Of a stretch of 64,000 nt of DNA, positions 1-12,685 are shown piece after piece (position 1 is the first letter of the stretch; the number at the start of each line of letters is the position of its first letter). The notes beneath the pieces are model-generated. The model saw only the letters and a program-made list of their open reading frames with translations, was not told the DNA's origin and did not search any database. This DNA is from Brachionus plicatilis (taxonomy: Eukaryota; Rotifera; Eurotatoria; Ploima; Brachionidae). A program made the translations under genes and the position numbers. Location of the stretch: the NCBI GenBank assembly GCA_010279815.1, contig QEOQ01000573.1:913271-977270 (forward strand). Reading direction: 5' to 3'.

Positions 1-2482
1 TCTGAAAATTAATGATTTTTTTTAAATTAGAAACAAAATTTAAATAAAAAAAAATAAATAAATATTCCATTTATTTTACTTGGGTGGCTATTTTCAAGTT
101 ATTTTTTGGAAATATTTTTGCTTAGGTCACTAAATATTTATATTTAGTTAACTGGTATCGATTTTATAAATGATTCTTTCTCTTGTTTATTTGATCGTAA
201 ATTTAAAAAAAATTAATAGTTAATTTGAATTAGATTTAGTCGATATTGATTTTCAAAGGAATATTTTTTATATGTTTTTGGAACAAAAGCCAAGGTAATT
301 TTCAAGCCAGAAAAGATCGCAAATATTTTGGCTCAAAATTTGTATAGAGGTGTTTGTCAATAGTGAAAATTTGAGTGCAAAAACAAATAACTCTTATTAA
401 AAAATATTTTTCAAATCTATCGAAACACCAAAATGTTTGTCAAAGTATTAGTAAAAAACAATAATTTTGGTCAAATGTCAATTGAGCCTATTAACGCTAA
501 TTTTGCATGTCTTTACTTTTGTTATTCAAAAGATAATAAAGTCTAATCCCTCGAAAACAAGTCGTTCTAACTAGAAGAACTTCATGTATGCTTTTTGACA
601 TTTATTTAGTGAAAAACATAGACATTTAAGAGAAAAAATAATTTGTAATTTGAGAAAGTTTCCCCAACATTCTTTAATCAACTAGTTTGAACATGATTTT
701 GTTTAACTTTTCTCGAATATCACTTGATTAATAGCCAAATAAAGCCGAGAAAAAGCCTTGTGTCCTAGCATTTGTATCTAGCTTGTTTGTAAAATATCAA
801 AGCTTATAATTTAAAAATCGTCAGTCGATAAATTACTCCTCTTAATTTTTTATATTAATAGAAGATTATTTTAAATGTTTATTTTATTCAAAGCCGACCA
901 ACCTAAAACGTTACTGAGAAAATTGTCCAAAATCTGATTAGTATTTCAATCGATTTTCTTGAATTTACAAAACCAGTGTTTGTTTGTGTTGAGTAATTCT
1001 CGAAACAATTTTTTTTTAAATTTAAGATATTCATTTTAGAAATATCAGCTCTTGTTCAAAAAATTCAAAACACAAATAAGCCATTTGAATTGTCAAAAAT
1101 AAAGTCCTAAAAAATCATCCCTAATGAGCGACAATTTTTCTCAAATTTTTAGAATAGGCGTATTTTGATTCCAAACCATTACAATCTTTAAATATAAAAA
1201 TGCAGAATTTATTTTGAGCTTTAAAATTAATGCAAAAAATTTCAAAATTTATTTTTTTGTGTTGTGCCACTCTTTTGCTTTAACAAAAATAAGGTCGACA
1301 TTTTTAACAATATTTTATTTAAGTTATTTTGTAATTTTTTTTCAAAAACAATGCTTAAAATCAATTAAATTTTAAAAATTACAAGGTTTCCCTAAACGCA
1401 AATTAGAAAATTTTTCTAAAGGAAAATTTCAGCTCAATTGCATAACCGGTAAATATAAATTAAGAGAACAAATTGTAATTGTATGATTTTCGTAGCTTAA
1501 TAAGAAACTTTGGAAATCTCAAGGTTTACTAATTTGGCCATTTAGTCCAGATTGTTTTATTTTTTTATAAAAAAAAAAACAGGGTTGCAAAAAATAAAAT
1601 TTGGACTCCGAAATTATTATAAAATGATAATTGATAAGAAATTTCAAATATTTATTTATATAAATAATTCATTTTGATATAAAAGTTGGTTATTGGAAGT
1701 TAATCGATCTGCATTTCAATCTAGTACTTGAAATTATTTTGAAGATGTAGCAGAATTTCACATGGAAAATAATTATTTTTTCAAAATTTTCGAATTTATT
1801 TTAAGCTTTAAATTATTCTTATCAATTCTTATTTTGTAAAAATTTTATTTTTTCAAAGTCCTAAGACAATTAAGTCTCTTTTTTTTATCTAATTGAGATG
1901 TTCGAATTATTTTAATTTTCAAATGACTGGAATTTTTATTTTATATTTTTTTTTTGTATCTTAGTTTACAGAACTTAAAATTTTATTTCCTAAATAAACA
2001 AATTATGTAATTTATTCGATGCTAGTCTAAACGTGACATGGAATAGAGTTTTTGATCAAATAATCAAAATAATAATGAATTAACTAAACGATTAAAATAA
2101 GTCAAATTTATTTGATAAATAAGAAATTTTCACTTTTCGAAAAAATAAAGAGATAAATTTTTGTTGGCTTGACCACTGAAAACTGACATTTGTAAATTAA
2201 TTGTTCGATGTGGATACGGATAAAAGAAAATATTTTGGTAACTATGTTGGATTTAGTTTAGAGAGAGAAATTTAAATAAATACAAAATTGTAAAGATTTA
2301 TTATTTCATAATTATTCAATAAAAAAACATGAATTTTTTAATTCTTGGGATTTCAAAACGTCCATAGAGATTAGGCTTTACTGAGCTATTCCTTAAGATT
2401 GCATAATGTGATGAGTATGGATAAAAATCATTAGAAATCAACAAAAGTTTAATCAAAAACAAAAATTTTCTCTTTAGATAAA
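1..2482. other. Intergenic AT-rich DNA, no gene seen
   Basis: I find no coding exon, tRNA, or clear inverted or tandem repeat here, only A/T homopolymer-rich sequence. The last few hundred bases must hold the promoter and 5' UTR of the WSC/EGF gene, but no TATA box or other signal can be told apart from the background. Confidence 0.5.
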
Positions 2483-5400
2483 ATGGATTTTTTGTTTTAT
2501 TCCAAACTTCTCATTTTACTCCAGACTCTTAAGCTGTGTCACTGTTGGAGTGATAGCTATCTTCTTAAAAAGTTTGAAAAACAAACTCATAAAACAAATA
2601 ATTTCGTAGAAGACAAACAAAGTGAAAAACTGCTCAAAAGTCCGACCACATTCAACAAGCCAATTTTTAGCTATGTTGGTTGCTTTGCAGATAGACGCGA
2701 GTCACGCGACATAAACGATAAAGAGTACACCTACATTACAAAATTTAACAAGACCATGCCAACTGTTGAACTCTGTGTTAATTTGTGTGCCCAAGATGGA
2801 TACTCAGTAGCTGGAGTTCAAGCTTTGTATTTATTTCCTGAATTAAAAAAATAATGTTTTGTTAAATATTTATTTTAAGTGATGAATGCTATTGTGGAAA
2901 TTCATATGGAAAATATAACACCACTGAAGATTCTAATTGTTTTTTTAAATGCGCCGGAAAATACACTTGTGGTGGCTATAATGCAAACTCAGTCTATTTT
3001 ATTTCATGTAAGATTTTTATGCCTAATTTTGAATTTAAATGAGTAAATGGTTAAACATTCAGCTTATTATTATGTGCAAGAACCTCTAGTAAAACAAGAT
3101 TATTTTCAGGCCGGTAGGTTTACTTTTAATTTGGCATGCTTGTTTTTTATTTTATCGTAACACCAATTTTACTTGTAAATTTTTATGACATAAGAAATTT
3201 AGAAATTTTTTTGGATAAATTCTGAGAAACTTTTTTGGTCTAGTTTTTAACTAGTAAACACAGTGATAAAAATGTTAAATCAATTTTCCCATAAAATTAG
3301 AAAGAAAATGATTTAAAATTTCTTTTCCGATTTGGAACTCTGTAACTCTGGTAAGTAAGAACATATTATTCATCCCTTGCCAGTCCATTATCCAAATATG
3401 TCTCAAGTTAACTCAAATTTTAATCAAATATCGAAAATTCATTAAATTTTAGTGGTTTAGATATTAAATTCTGAAAAAAATTTGAACTTTTTTAGTATTA
3501 GAGTCTTTATTAATTAAAATCATAAATTAAAATTAATTCCATAAGAGAATAATAAGCGGCACTAAATTCTAAAAAGTAATGCTTCAAAATAGATAGGAGA
3601 CAATTCATATAATATTGCTTAATAATTTAAATTTAAATTTTAATTCATAATAAAATTGTCATTGAAGCTTAAATTCATGCTAATAATTTAGTAGGATGAT
3701 GTGTTAATTCATTGAAAATTAATAAAATTAAACAAAAATCATAGAATAAATTTTGCTAGAATATATTTGATATATTTGAATATACTCATAGAATTTTTAT
3801 TATAGAAATTATGTTACAAACTTTAATAAAAAAAATTTAAGGAATAAATCAATTTTAAAATTGTATTTTAAAAAACAAAATTTAAATGAATTCATGTTTT
3901 ATTAACTGTTGAAATAAATTTTTTTTTAAATTGAAATTTTCATTTTTTGCAGATTAAAGGAAAATTTATATGTTTTTTCAATTTATTCTCAATGAAAAAT
4001 AACCAGAATTTATTATTAAAAAAAAAAAATGATAAATTTTTTTGAATTATTTTTCTATATTTTATCCTTTTAAAAAAATTCTATGAAAATAACATTATGA
4101 AATAATTATTCTATGAAAACAAAATCAATGAACTGAAAGTTCACCATTCAGTATTATTTTTATATTCTATGACAATATGCATATTTAAAAGAATTATTTA
4201 AGCCTGTCCAACTTAAGTCCTGATCGTAAACTTCTTTATATCAAAAATGTCAATTTGTCAAGATTTCTATTTTGTGACTTAGCTTTCATGTATTTTTGAG
4301 ATATTGTCAACAGGTTTAGTCATGATTTTGTGAAACACATTATAAAAAACAGAACAAAATTCAAAAAAATGGATTTCTTTCTATAAGTTTAAAATTAGTT
4401 CTTTGAATGCAACATGGTGCAACATACATGGTTGTATCAACTGTAAAAGTCTGCTAAATTCTGCAAATTTGACAGAAATTAAACTACAATATATTTTGGC
4501 AAAGTGTAATTTTTAGAGATCTTGCATATTATTTGTAGACTTTAATAGTTGATGGAACAATGCATGTTGCACGATATTGCATTCAAAGAACTAATTTTAA
4601 ACTAAAAGAAAAAAAATTTGTTTTATATTTTTGTACTGTATTTCACAAAACCTCAGTCAACATAAGTTAGAATTAAGGATGCATATTAGCCGGTTATATA
4701 AATAATTAAATTTAAATTTGAAAATAAACACAATCGTCATATGTATAACTAGATTAAATATTTTAATTAACTAATAGTTAAATTATTAATTTTAACAATT
4801 TGTTACAACAAAACCGAAACCCTAAATCAGCCACACCCCTTGCAAATTTTTATATGACAATGAATTTTTTATTAAATATGACGATTTAATCATTGATATA
4901 ACGGCATAATATTTTAAAACCTAAATAAATCTAAAATTTTTTTATTGATAAATGTTCATAGCTTCTAAAATTTTATTAAATTTTAAATCGTTTTTCTAGA
5001 AACTAAAAAAATAATTAAAAATCAAAATAAGATAAATTTTCAGTTAAAAAATAGTGATTAAAATTTAAGTATGTAATATTTTTATTTACGAATTAAATTT
5101 TTTTTGTAATTTTGGTGTTATACATTAACCTTAGATGTTATCAATGTTCCAATACTAATTTTTTCATTTTAACCAAAACCCAACCTCATAAAACTTCTTT
5201 AGCAAATTTATTAAAAATTAAAAAAAAAATTTTTACAATTGAATTTTTAGCTTTTCAAAGTAATCGCCAAGAAAGTGACAGATCACTGGTTCCGGTGCAA
5301 GCCAGTACTCCATGTGCTTCATCGCCATGTTTAAACTCAGGCATGTGCATAACATTGATGGACGATAAGGGAGTACAACGGGGTTTTATTTGCAGATGCA

Positions 5401-6892
5401 AAAATCCTCAAGATACAGGCGTCTATTGCGAGGAACGAAACTTTTGTCATTCAAATCCCTGCCTTAATGGTGCTATTTGTGAGAACAAAATGACTGGCTA
5501 TTTTTGCAAGTGCCCTAGTGCATGGACCGGATTTAATTGCAATACACCAACATATCTAGCTGGAACTAGTTTCAATTGCTTTGAAGAAGTCAACCATTGT
5601 CGAAATGGTGGAACTTGCTTTAAATTAATGGACTTGAGCTATATGTGCAAGTGTCCGCCAAATTACCGCGGCACCTATTGCCAAGTATTTGACATGTGCT
5701 CAACTCTGCCGTGTCTGAACGGAGGAACATGCAATTTCATTGAAACCGATGGCTTCCAATGCAATTGTACCAAAGATTTTTATGGAAAAAAGTGCGAGTA
5801 CAAAAACACATGTTCGGATTCAATGTGCTTTAACGAAGGTCAGTGCCAAATAGACCAATTCAGCCATAAAAAATATTGCTCTTGTCCTGATAAATTTGCT
5901 GGCACTTATTGTCAAGAATGCAGGCCTCAATTTACGGGCGAAAAATGCGACAAATGCGCCAAAGGATACACAGGTGATAATTGTGAATTCACCATTAATC
6001 TTTGCTCGCCAAATCCATGTCAAAATGGAGTATGCACTGTAGATGGATCTTCTTATAAATGCGTTTGCTCGGAAGGATGGCACGGCATAAATTGTACCGA
6101 AAAAAACTGCCTGATCAAATCGTGTTTGAACGAAGGTGTTTGCACTTCTAAGTATGACAATGTTAACCAAGTGATGGATTTTAGATGTGAGTGTCCATTA
6201 AATTATCATGGTGATCAATGTGAACTTCAGGATCCTAATCCATGTAATGCCAACCCATGTGCCAAAGACGAAGAGTGTGTCTTACAGCAGGACAAAAGTT
6301 TTTTGTGTGTCAAATCACTAGATTTTTGTGAACGAGTCAAGCCTTGCAACAACTTTTCGGAATGTATTTATTCCAAAGAGAATAATACTTTCTACTGCAG
6401 GTGTCTTAATGGAAAAGAGCATTGTGATGGCTCGAATTTATTTGAGAAAAATTCCAATGAGACCATCCAAGTGTACAACATGGAGCCGAAAATGACAAAA
6501 ACCGAATTTTCAGGCTCAATAAAAACAGCTCAAGAGGAAAAAAGTATCGAACCGGATCTATCCAAATTAAAATTTAAATCTGACAATGTAAATTTGTTTT
6601 TTTGTTTTTTTATAGGTAAAAAATTTTTCAATTTTAGCTTTATCTAATTTTGCCAATTGGCCTTGTGGCTTTTGTGGTTCTTGCCTCTGCTACAGTGGCC
6701 GGCTATTTTGGTCTGAGATCGAAAAGAAGACAAGCAGATTTCGAAAATGACAAAAATGAGATCAGAACAATAAATTATATGAATGACAATTCGGCATTTA
6801 CTGATACCTTGAACAAACCGGTATCAAATGGTTCAATTGATGAGTATCCGACTGTTGATAAAGAATTTACTGATGATTATGGTAGAGTTTAG
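2483..6892 (+). CDS. WSC + multi-EGF single-pass membrane protein
   Basis: Five exons: 2483-2826, 2880-3007, 3063-3113, 5251-6587, 6638-6892, giving 704 aa. Residues 1-20 form a hydrophobic signal peptide. A WSC domain follows; it crosses the first intron and holds the motif ECYCG and a later CGGYNA, and WSC is a cysteine-rich, carbohydrate-binding-type module. Exon 4 encodes about nine EGF-like modules with the CxNGGxC...CxCxxxxxGxxC pattern, plus a short CxxGYTGDNC-type stretch. A Ser/Thr/Glu-rich stalk leads to a membrane segment around [15 protein letters not shown] and a tail of about 60 residues ending in a Tyr-Gly-Arg-Val carboxyl end. All joins are in frame (phases 2, 1, 1, 0). The architecture suggests a cell-surface adhesion or receptor protein facing an extracellular matrix. 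No DSL or LNR module is seen, so it is not a classical Delta or Notch. A polyadenylation-type AATAAA lies near 7018. Confidence 0.85.
3114..5250 (+). other. Large intron of the WSC/EGF gene
   Basis: This 2.1-kb phase-1 intron separates the exon with the end of the WSC region from the EGF exon. Of the two AG candidates upstream of the EGF exon, only the one at 5249-5250 keeps the frame. The intron contains a fold-back element (4313-4655). Introns elsewhere in the same gene are 50-55 bp. Confidence 0.7.
4313..4655. mobile_element. Fold-back MITE inside an intron
   Basis: The two halves are long imperfect inverted repeats: TTTTGTGAAAC...TTTAAAATTAGTTCTTTGAATGC on the left matches the reverse complement on the right over about 150 bp. 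GTCAACA directly flanks both ends (4306-4312 and 4656-4662), as expected for a 7-bp target-site duplication. No coding capacity, so a non-autonomous DNA element. Family not recognised. Confidence 0.65.
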
Positions 6893-7317
6893 TGCAATTG
6901 ATAGCAATCAAAAGACATTATTTATTATCCATTTTTTTTTCAATTAGTTGTAATTTTTAATTGCTTCAGTTTATTGTCTTAAAAGACATTTACCTCATTT
7001 GTAAATAATTTTTTACAAATAAAGTTTAACTTAAATGTTTAATTGTGACTTTGGTAAAAATAAAAATATTATTTATTAGAAAAAAATGTATTTAAAGAAA
7101 AACAATAATTTTAGCATCTATAATAACACAAATATATATATAAAACAATTTAGCTTGACAAAAATAAATTTTTAAAAAACGATATCAATTATATTTGAAA
7201 ACCAAATATAATAAATAAACACAATAATTGTTTATTGCTTTTTTTTAAATTTTACAAAAATAACTTTTTTTCGCTACTTCAAATTGATTCTTTTCACAAA
7301 AATAAAGTTGGATATTG

Positions 7318-8124
7318 GGGTCTTGCGGAGAATGTGAACAGAAGTTCACCAAAAAATGTGACCATGAGTATCTTGCCCAAAATGTGAACTTTAGATTCAC
7401 CAAATTTCTGTTCACAAATTTTGTGGCCAAAGTAGTTCACATAAAATAAAAAATGTTCACCAAATTTTTAATTTAAAATTAAGACAAAATTAAAAATCTT
7501 TACTTTGTTAAGCTTGTTGAAATTTTCGACTATTTTTTTTTATTAAGCTAAAAAGTGAAGAGTGAAGATTATAAGACCGACTCGGTTACTTTGGTTAAAT
7601 CAAAATCTAATGATTTGCAACAAAATGACCAGGATAGCGATGCTGAGTCAAGTTTTGGTGAAAATTTAATTACTATTGATGAGAATTTAAGTGTCTTAAA
7701 TCTAAATGCTGCAGAAAAAGATGTAAATTATCGTGAAAAAGCTATGGCTGCAATATCAACTTCACAAGAGACTTTGAATATAGTAAAAAAAGCACTCAGC
7801 AAACATGCCAATCCGGTGCCATGTGAGATTTGTGGAGAATTAATGAAAAATATTAAAAGAGTAAAATTTCATAAAGCAAAAAAACATAAAAATTAAAAAA
7901 TAATTTTTGACAATTTATTTTATTTTTTTATATCAAAATTAACATTTAAATTAATGTTCACATAAAAAAAATTTAGTTCACGAAAATTAAATTTTTATTT
8001 TTAAATTTACTTTGGCCACAAAATTTGTGAACAGAAATTTGGTGAATCTAAAGTTCACATTTTGGGCAAGATACTCATGGTCACATTTTTTGGTGAACTT
8101 CTGTTCACATTCTCCGCAAGACCC
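7318..8124 (+). mobile_element. Complete TIR DNA transposon, 807 bp
   Basis: The element is bounded by perfect 117-bp terminal inverted repeats (7318-7434 and 8008-8124) starting GGGTCTTGCGGAGAATG. A perfect 8-bp target-site duplication GGATATTG flanks it (7310-7317 and 8125-8132). The identical arms imply recent insertion. The TIR and the sequence just inside it carry many GTTCAC/GTGAAC hexamers in both orientations, some paired as palindromes, which look like binding sites. An 8-bp duplication occurs in the hAT, Merlin and P superfamilies; the long TIR is unusual for hAT. No DDE catalytic domain fits in the interior, which holds only a 113-codon zinc-finger ORF. Confidence 0.9.
7555..7896 (+). 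CDS. Small C2H2 zinc-finger ORF within the transposon
   Basis: Open frame of about 113 codons ending in TAA. It has no ATG at its 5' end (the frame opens at a GTG), so the true start is either missing or on an upstream exon. The C-terminus contains CEIC-x12-H-x4-H, a single C2H2 finger, followed by a basic tail. The middle is acidic, rich in Ser, Asp and Asn. It lies wholly between the TIRs. I infer an element-encoded DNA-binding protein, or the remaining 3' exon of a larger transposase gene. No family recognised. Confidence 0.5.
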   Translation: MKSEDYKTDSVTLVKSKSNDLQQNDQDSDAESSFGENLITIDENLSVLNLNAAEKDVNYREKAMAAISTSQETLNIVKKALSKHANPVPCEICGELMKNIKRVKFHKAKKHKN

Positions 8125-8132
8125 GGATATTG

Positions 8133-9575
8133 AGTGTAATCCTAAGTTTTACTCTCACTTTTTATACTTTATTTTTTTTTTAGTAAAATCATGTCTTTAA
8201 GTCAATTTTTGAGGCTATAAAGCTTAAAACTTTAAATTTAAAAATACTACATAACTTTATTATAATAAAATTTTTTTCGAATTACCAGACTTTTTTCATA
8301 AAAAGTGAAAAACGAAAATATTTAAAATATATTATTTAAAGAATTATATTAAACGGAACGCATTTAGCATATTTTCATTCCATTTAGAATCTTTGTTGTT
8401 ATGTGAGGTTGTATTCTTAATGAAATTTTTCCTAAGCATACCTGAAGAATACCTTGATTAGACTTGACCATTTTTTCAAATTTTCTTTACTGGTATTTCA
8501 TTTCAACAGTAAAAAGAAGTTAATTTTTCCTTTAAACATGAAAAATGTACCATACCCCTTTGGAGGGAGGCCCGTAAAATCCTAAATTCGGATTTGTCTC
8601 CAGTGCTAGATCCCATCAATCTTAGAGACCCTAATTCATTAATCATGTTCATAAATTCAAAATTTTGATTTAAATACCGGTTTAAAAATCAAAAATCGAA
8701 AATAAAGTAATGACCATTATTCAAAAACTAAAATTAAATGCAGCTTTTCTGTAAAAACCAAGAAAAAACATGAATTTAAATTCAGATTATATGTGTTATA
8801 GGGTTTCGTTGCGCACCGAAGACTTTAACTTCAGAGGTTTAAGTTAATGTAAATTAGTTTCTTTTTTTAAATGTTTTATTATAAAAACTAATAAATAAAA
8901 AGCTAAAACTTAACAAAAATATAAAGTTTAAATATATAAAATTCTGGTATTGTTTCTAATTAAGCCAACGCCTGAATATTTTAACAATGCAGGTTTTTCT
9001 AATTTAACATTCGATAAAGTTTTAAAAGATAAACATAAAAATTAAATAGATAAATTTTAATAAGAGAACACTACCACGTTGTAACATATGTCAGAAATGA
9101 AAATCAAGCTAGTAAAATTATTTAAAAAATATTATTAATATGAAAAATACTGTAATTACGTCTAAAAAGGTTTGAAATTTGTAAAATAAATAAGTTTAAA
9201 AATATTTTTGAATTTTTTCTAGGTTTCTAGGTCCTGGTTCGTGTTTAATAATTTTACGATGATGGTGTAATTCGAATTTTAAACTCTGGTGATGACAATA
9301 ATGTCCAACACCAATGAAATTTTCGACTGAATGTGTAATTTGTATTTACCATCATTAGAGTCACTCTTTTTCTCGTTTTTAAGTAAAAATATTTAATTTT
9401 ATATCAAAGTTCTGTTTTAAATTAAAAAAACAAATAAAACAAATTTTTATATCATATTTTTTAAATTTCTCTTCTGTAGGTTATTTTCTTCTTCTCTAAT
9501 AAAATTTTTATCGTATTAATTTAAATTCAACTTTTAGTTACTTTTTATTTAATTATATTTTATTTTCTAATGTTT
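8133..9575. other. Intergenic, nothing recognised
   Basis: AT-rich DNA between two mobile elements. I see no conserved coding frame, tRNA or obvious repeat. Confidence 0.45.
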
Positions 9576-10176
9576 TACCGTAAACTCGTGACCATTACTC
9601 TTGGAACAATGTCAAAATTTGGGTTTATTCCATACGGAACTAATACCATCGAAACCAAGTTCTAAAATTTTTTTATTTCTTTTTAGAATAAACCTTGACG
9701 TCTGACTTTAAACTAAGAGTAAGCACAAAACTTTACTGAATTAAGCAAATTTGCTTATAATTGAGCATTTTATAGAACTAAATTATCTAAAAAGTTATTC
9801 AAGTTTATCTGAATTGAAATGATCGAATTGAAACGAACTTCACAACCTCAAAGAAACGTGGTAGAAAAAGGCTACCATGGTAAAATTATTAGGCAAAATA
9901 AAAAATAAATGTTTTTATACTTTAAATCTTTTTTATAAATCTTTTTTAAATTCGAATTAAACTCTACAATTTTTTGAGTTTATTGCAAAATAAATTCGAA
10001 ATTTTTCTAAGAATAATCAAAGTTTTGCGCTTACTCTTAGTTTAAAGTCAGACGTCAAGGTTTATTCTAAAAAAAAATAAAAAATTTTATAACATGGTTT
10101 CGATGGTATTAGTTCCGTATGGAATAAACCCAAATTTTGACATTGTTCCAAGAGTAATGGTCACGAGTTTACGGTA
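9576..10176. mobile_element. 601-bp inverted-repeat element (MITE-like)
   Basis: Near-perfect terminal inverted repeats of about 160 bp (9576-9735 and about 10018-10176) begin TACCGTAAACTCGTGACC. TTT sits directly outside both ends and may be a short target duplication. The interior near 9855 reads SKKRGRKRLP in one frame, an AT-hook-like core, then a stop. A second, rearranged copy lies at 53084-53515, which confirms a repeat family. Confidence 0.75.
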
Positions 10177-10635
10177 TTTAGTTTATTTATTTAATTTTAA
10201 ATAATACTAACAAACCAATGTTCAGCATGGATATAAAAATGCAAATAAAAAATAATTTAATTAGAAAAAGTAATTTTACTTGGTCAATACAGTAATCAAA
10301 AAATTAAACTTTTTTCAAGGATTTTTTGTTGAAATTAAAATAAACCATTTTAAAAAGATCTTATAAATTATTTAAAATTGCCCTTATAAAAAAATTGATC
10401 TATTAAGACCAATCAAAATATTCTAATAATATTTGAGAATCTAAATAAAAGACTAAAAATTTAAAATTAAACCTAAAGTTACCATGGAAACCAATTGAAT
10501 CTAAATTTTTAAACGGACAAGGGCGTTTAGAAATTTTTGAACTAAAAGTATCCAAATTACTTTAGAATTTCTAATCTATTTTATCAATTTCTAACTGCAC
10601 ACTGAAAAATAACAACATAATTGAAAAGTCTAAGT

Positions 10636-11431
10636 ATGGCAAATACAACCAACACATTCTTTTTATTAATGGCAAATGGAAGCATTGAAAGTGCAGAAGT
10701 AATAACTTATTTGTTTTCGAATTTTTGCCAATTAAATGAAAATAATGTTGATAAATAAAGATTCCAGAGTATGACCAGGTATTCATAAAATATTTTTTTG
10801 TCCACGGACAAGACTGGGACAAAATAGCAGGGCTAGAGGAGGGTTCAACTCAAATTGGTCACAAATCAATTGACGATCGGCAGACAATAGCCTTTAATTT
10901 TCCGCTAGACATTACATTTAAAAGCACTTGTCCATTCGGATGTAAATTTATATTTAATTTTTGTTTTTTTTTTTAAATATTTTCCAAGGGCCCCAATTGG
11001 TAGTGAGTTGTTACGGGTCTGATTTTTTGGGCAGAGAAGTTATACGAGGCTATGGAGTTACTCATTTGCCAATATCGCCCGGTCAGCACAAAATTAAAAT
11101 TCCCCTATTCGTGCCAGAATCAACATCTTTGTTGCAGAAATTTTTTGCATGGTCCCAAGGCCGACGACCTGAATACATAGATCCAAGAGTTCTTGCACAT
11201 GGAGAAGGCCGTGAAGTAACAAGAGTGCGATCGCAAGGCTTCCTGAATCTTAGTTTTAACATAGTGACCAAAGATATGAAAAAAGTTGGGTATTTGACTC
11301 ACAAAAATGATTCAAACACAAACATAGGCAATCAAATGATAGAGATGAATAATACTACCTTGGGAAATTTAACTCAAACTCTTGGTTTTAATCCGGAACA
11401 GAGTATGATCAGTCAAACGCCTCGTTTTTAA
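10636..11431 (+). CDS. B9D1: B9 domain-containing protein 1 (ciliary transition zone)
   Basis: Three exons: 10636-10698, 10761-10941, 10989-11431, with introns of 62 and 47 bp, giving 228 aa. The B9 (C2-like) domain fills most of the protein. Family-typical blocks in order: [59 protein letters not shown]-like [49 protein letters not shown] and [13 protein letters not shown]. Human B9D1 is about 204 aa; the extra length is an Asn/Thr-rich C-terminal tail. B9D1 acts in the MKS/tectonic complex at the ciliary transition zone, gating membrane-protein entry. Its presence shows that the host builds cilia. The start codon is the first ATG in frame with the conserved first block. Confidence 0.93.
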
Positions 11432-12058
11432 AAATATTTAATCTCTAATTTTAGAATTTTTTTTTGTAATAAATTTTATTGATATTAATCTTTAATTTTA
11501 ATGCTAATATGTTACTTGTTTTAACTTTTTGTTTGAAAAATGTGCTAAAATGAACTTAATTATTTTCTTAGACTTAAATTCTATTTATATTTTTTTAAAT
11601 TGCTTACAGTAGTGATTTGATAATAGGATCCATGGTAAATTTACGTAATTTTACGCAAAAATATGATAATTTTCCTATTTTTTACGTAAAACAAGAATTG
11701 TAAAAATGATAAATTAACTGAATTTTACGTAAAAAGAAGTAAAATTACCAATTTTTACATTAAATTATGTAGAATCCAAAAATGCCAAAAAATTCTCAAA
11801 TTTTGCTGTTTTTCATAAAATTTTGTTAAAAAATACGATTTTGACTTAAAATTTTTTTTTTAAATTCCAAAATTTTACAGATAAATTTTGGTAATATATG
11901 GTAAAAAAGAATACAAATATAAAAGTTGTGACACAACTTTTTTGTTTATTTAAAATTCAAAAATTTCTTATTTTTCGTATTTTGTGACCTATCAACTAGG
12001 ATAATACGTAAATATTAAAGTTCTCTTATAATTTGAATAAAGCCTTTTAAATCAATAA

Positions 12059-12485
12059 TGGATTCTGTAATGTATAGAGATTTATTAGCTAAATATTTAT
12101 TCCCTTTTGGAGCAGGTAAATTTAACTTAGCTTTTAAGTTACATCAAAACAATGATACTTAACATAAGTCTAATTTACGACGAAATTTTCTTTACCGTAA
12201 CAATATTAATTGGATATATTATAAAAATTTAGTTTTAAAAATTATTCAACATGGAATTTTAAGGTTAAATAGCCTCCAAATTCACCAGATTTAAACCCCA
12301 TAGAGATGGTATGGCATGAAATAAAAAATTTCATCATCGATAAAGAACCAAGAAATGAAGATGATGTTTTGAAATATTTTAACAACTTAAATAAAGTAAA
12401 ATTCCAAATCTTATATTATAAAGTATTATTAACATATTTATTAATGTTTTATAAAGGAAATTTAGATTTTTTTTCAAAAGGATAG
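12059..12485 (+). pseudogene. Tc1/mariner transposase remnant
   Basis: The C-terminal half of a DDE transposase is readable after frame changes. One frame begins MDSVMYRDLL and reaches HQNND at the place where Tc1 enzymes have QDND, so the second catalytic Asp is replaced by Asn, and a stop follows two codons later. After a frameshift, SPDLNPIEMVWHEIKN appears, the signature block before the third acidic residue, running to a stop near 12485. The N-terminal helix-turn-helix is not recognisable. Inactive. Confidence 0.85.
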
Positions 12486-12685
12486 TGATTGGTCAGGCTA
12501 TAAATTGCATTAAAAAGAATTTCAATTAATAAAAGTGTTATGTGACAAATTTTATTGTTTTTTAGATTTTTTTCTTTTTTTACCATATTTTACCAAAATT
12601 TACCTGTAGAATTTTGGATTTTACAAATTTTTACGTCAAAGTCAAAATCATATTTTTTAACAAATTTTTATGAAAAACAGCAAAG

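Noticed and set aside
5820..6170. 116-codon minus-strand frame
   Set aside because: Shadow of the EGF repeats; no start context or family.
6588..6647. Short continuation of the EGF ORF past residue 492 of that frame
   Set aside because: It reads into a 50-bp intron; the membrane segment is on the next exon.
7245..8200. Two ORFs with an identical first 40 residues (MATKFVNRNL...)
   Set aside because: They are the two arms of the transposon TIR read inward to outward, not a duplicated gene.
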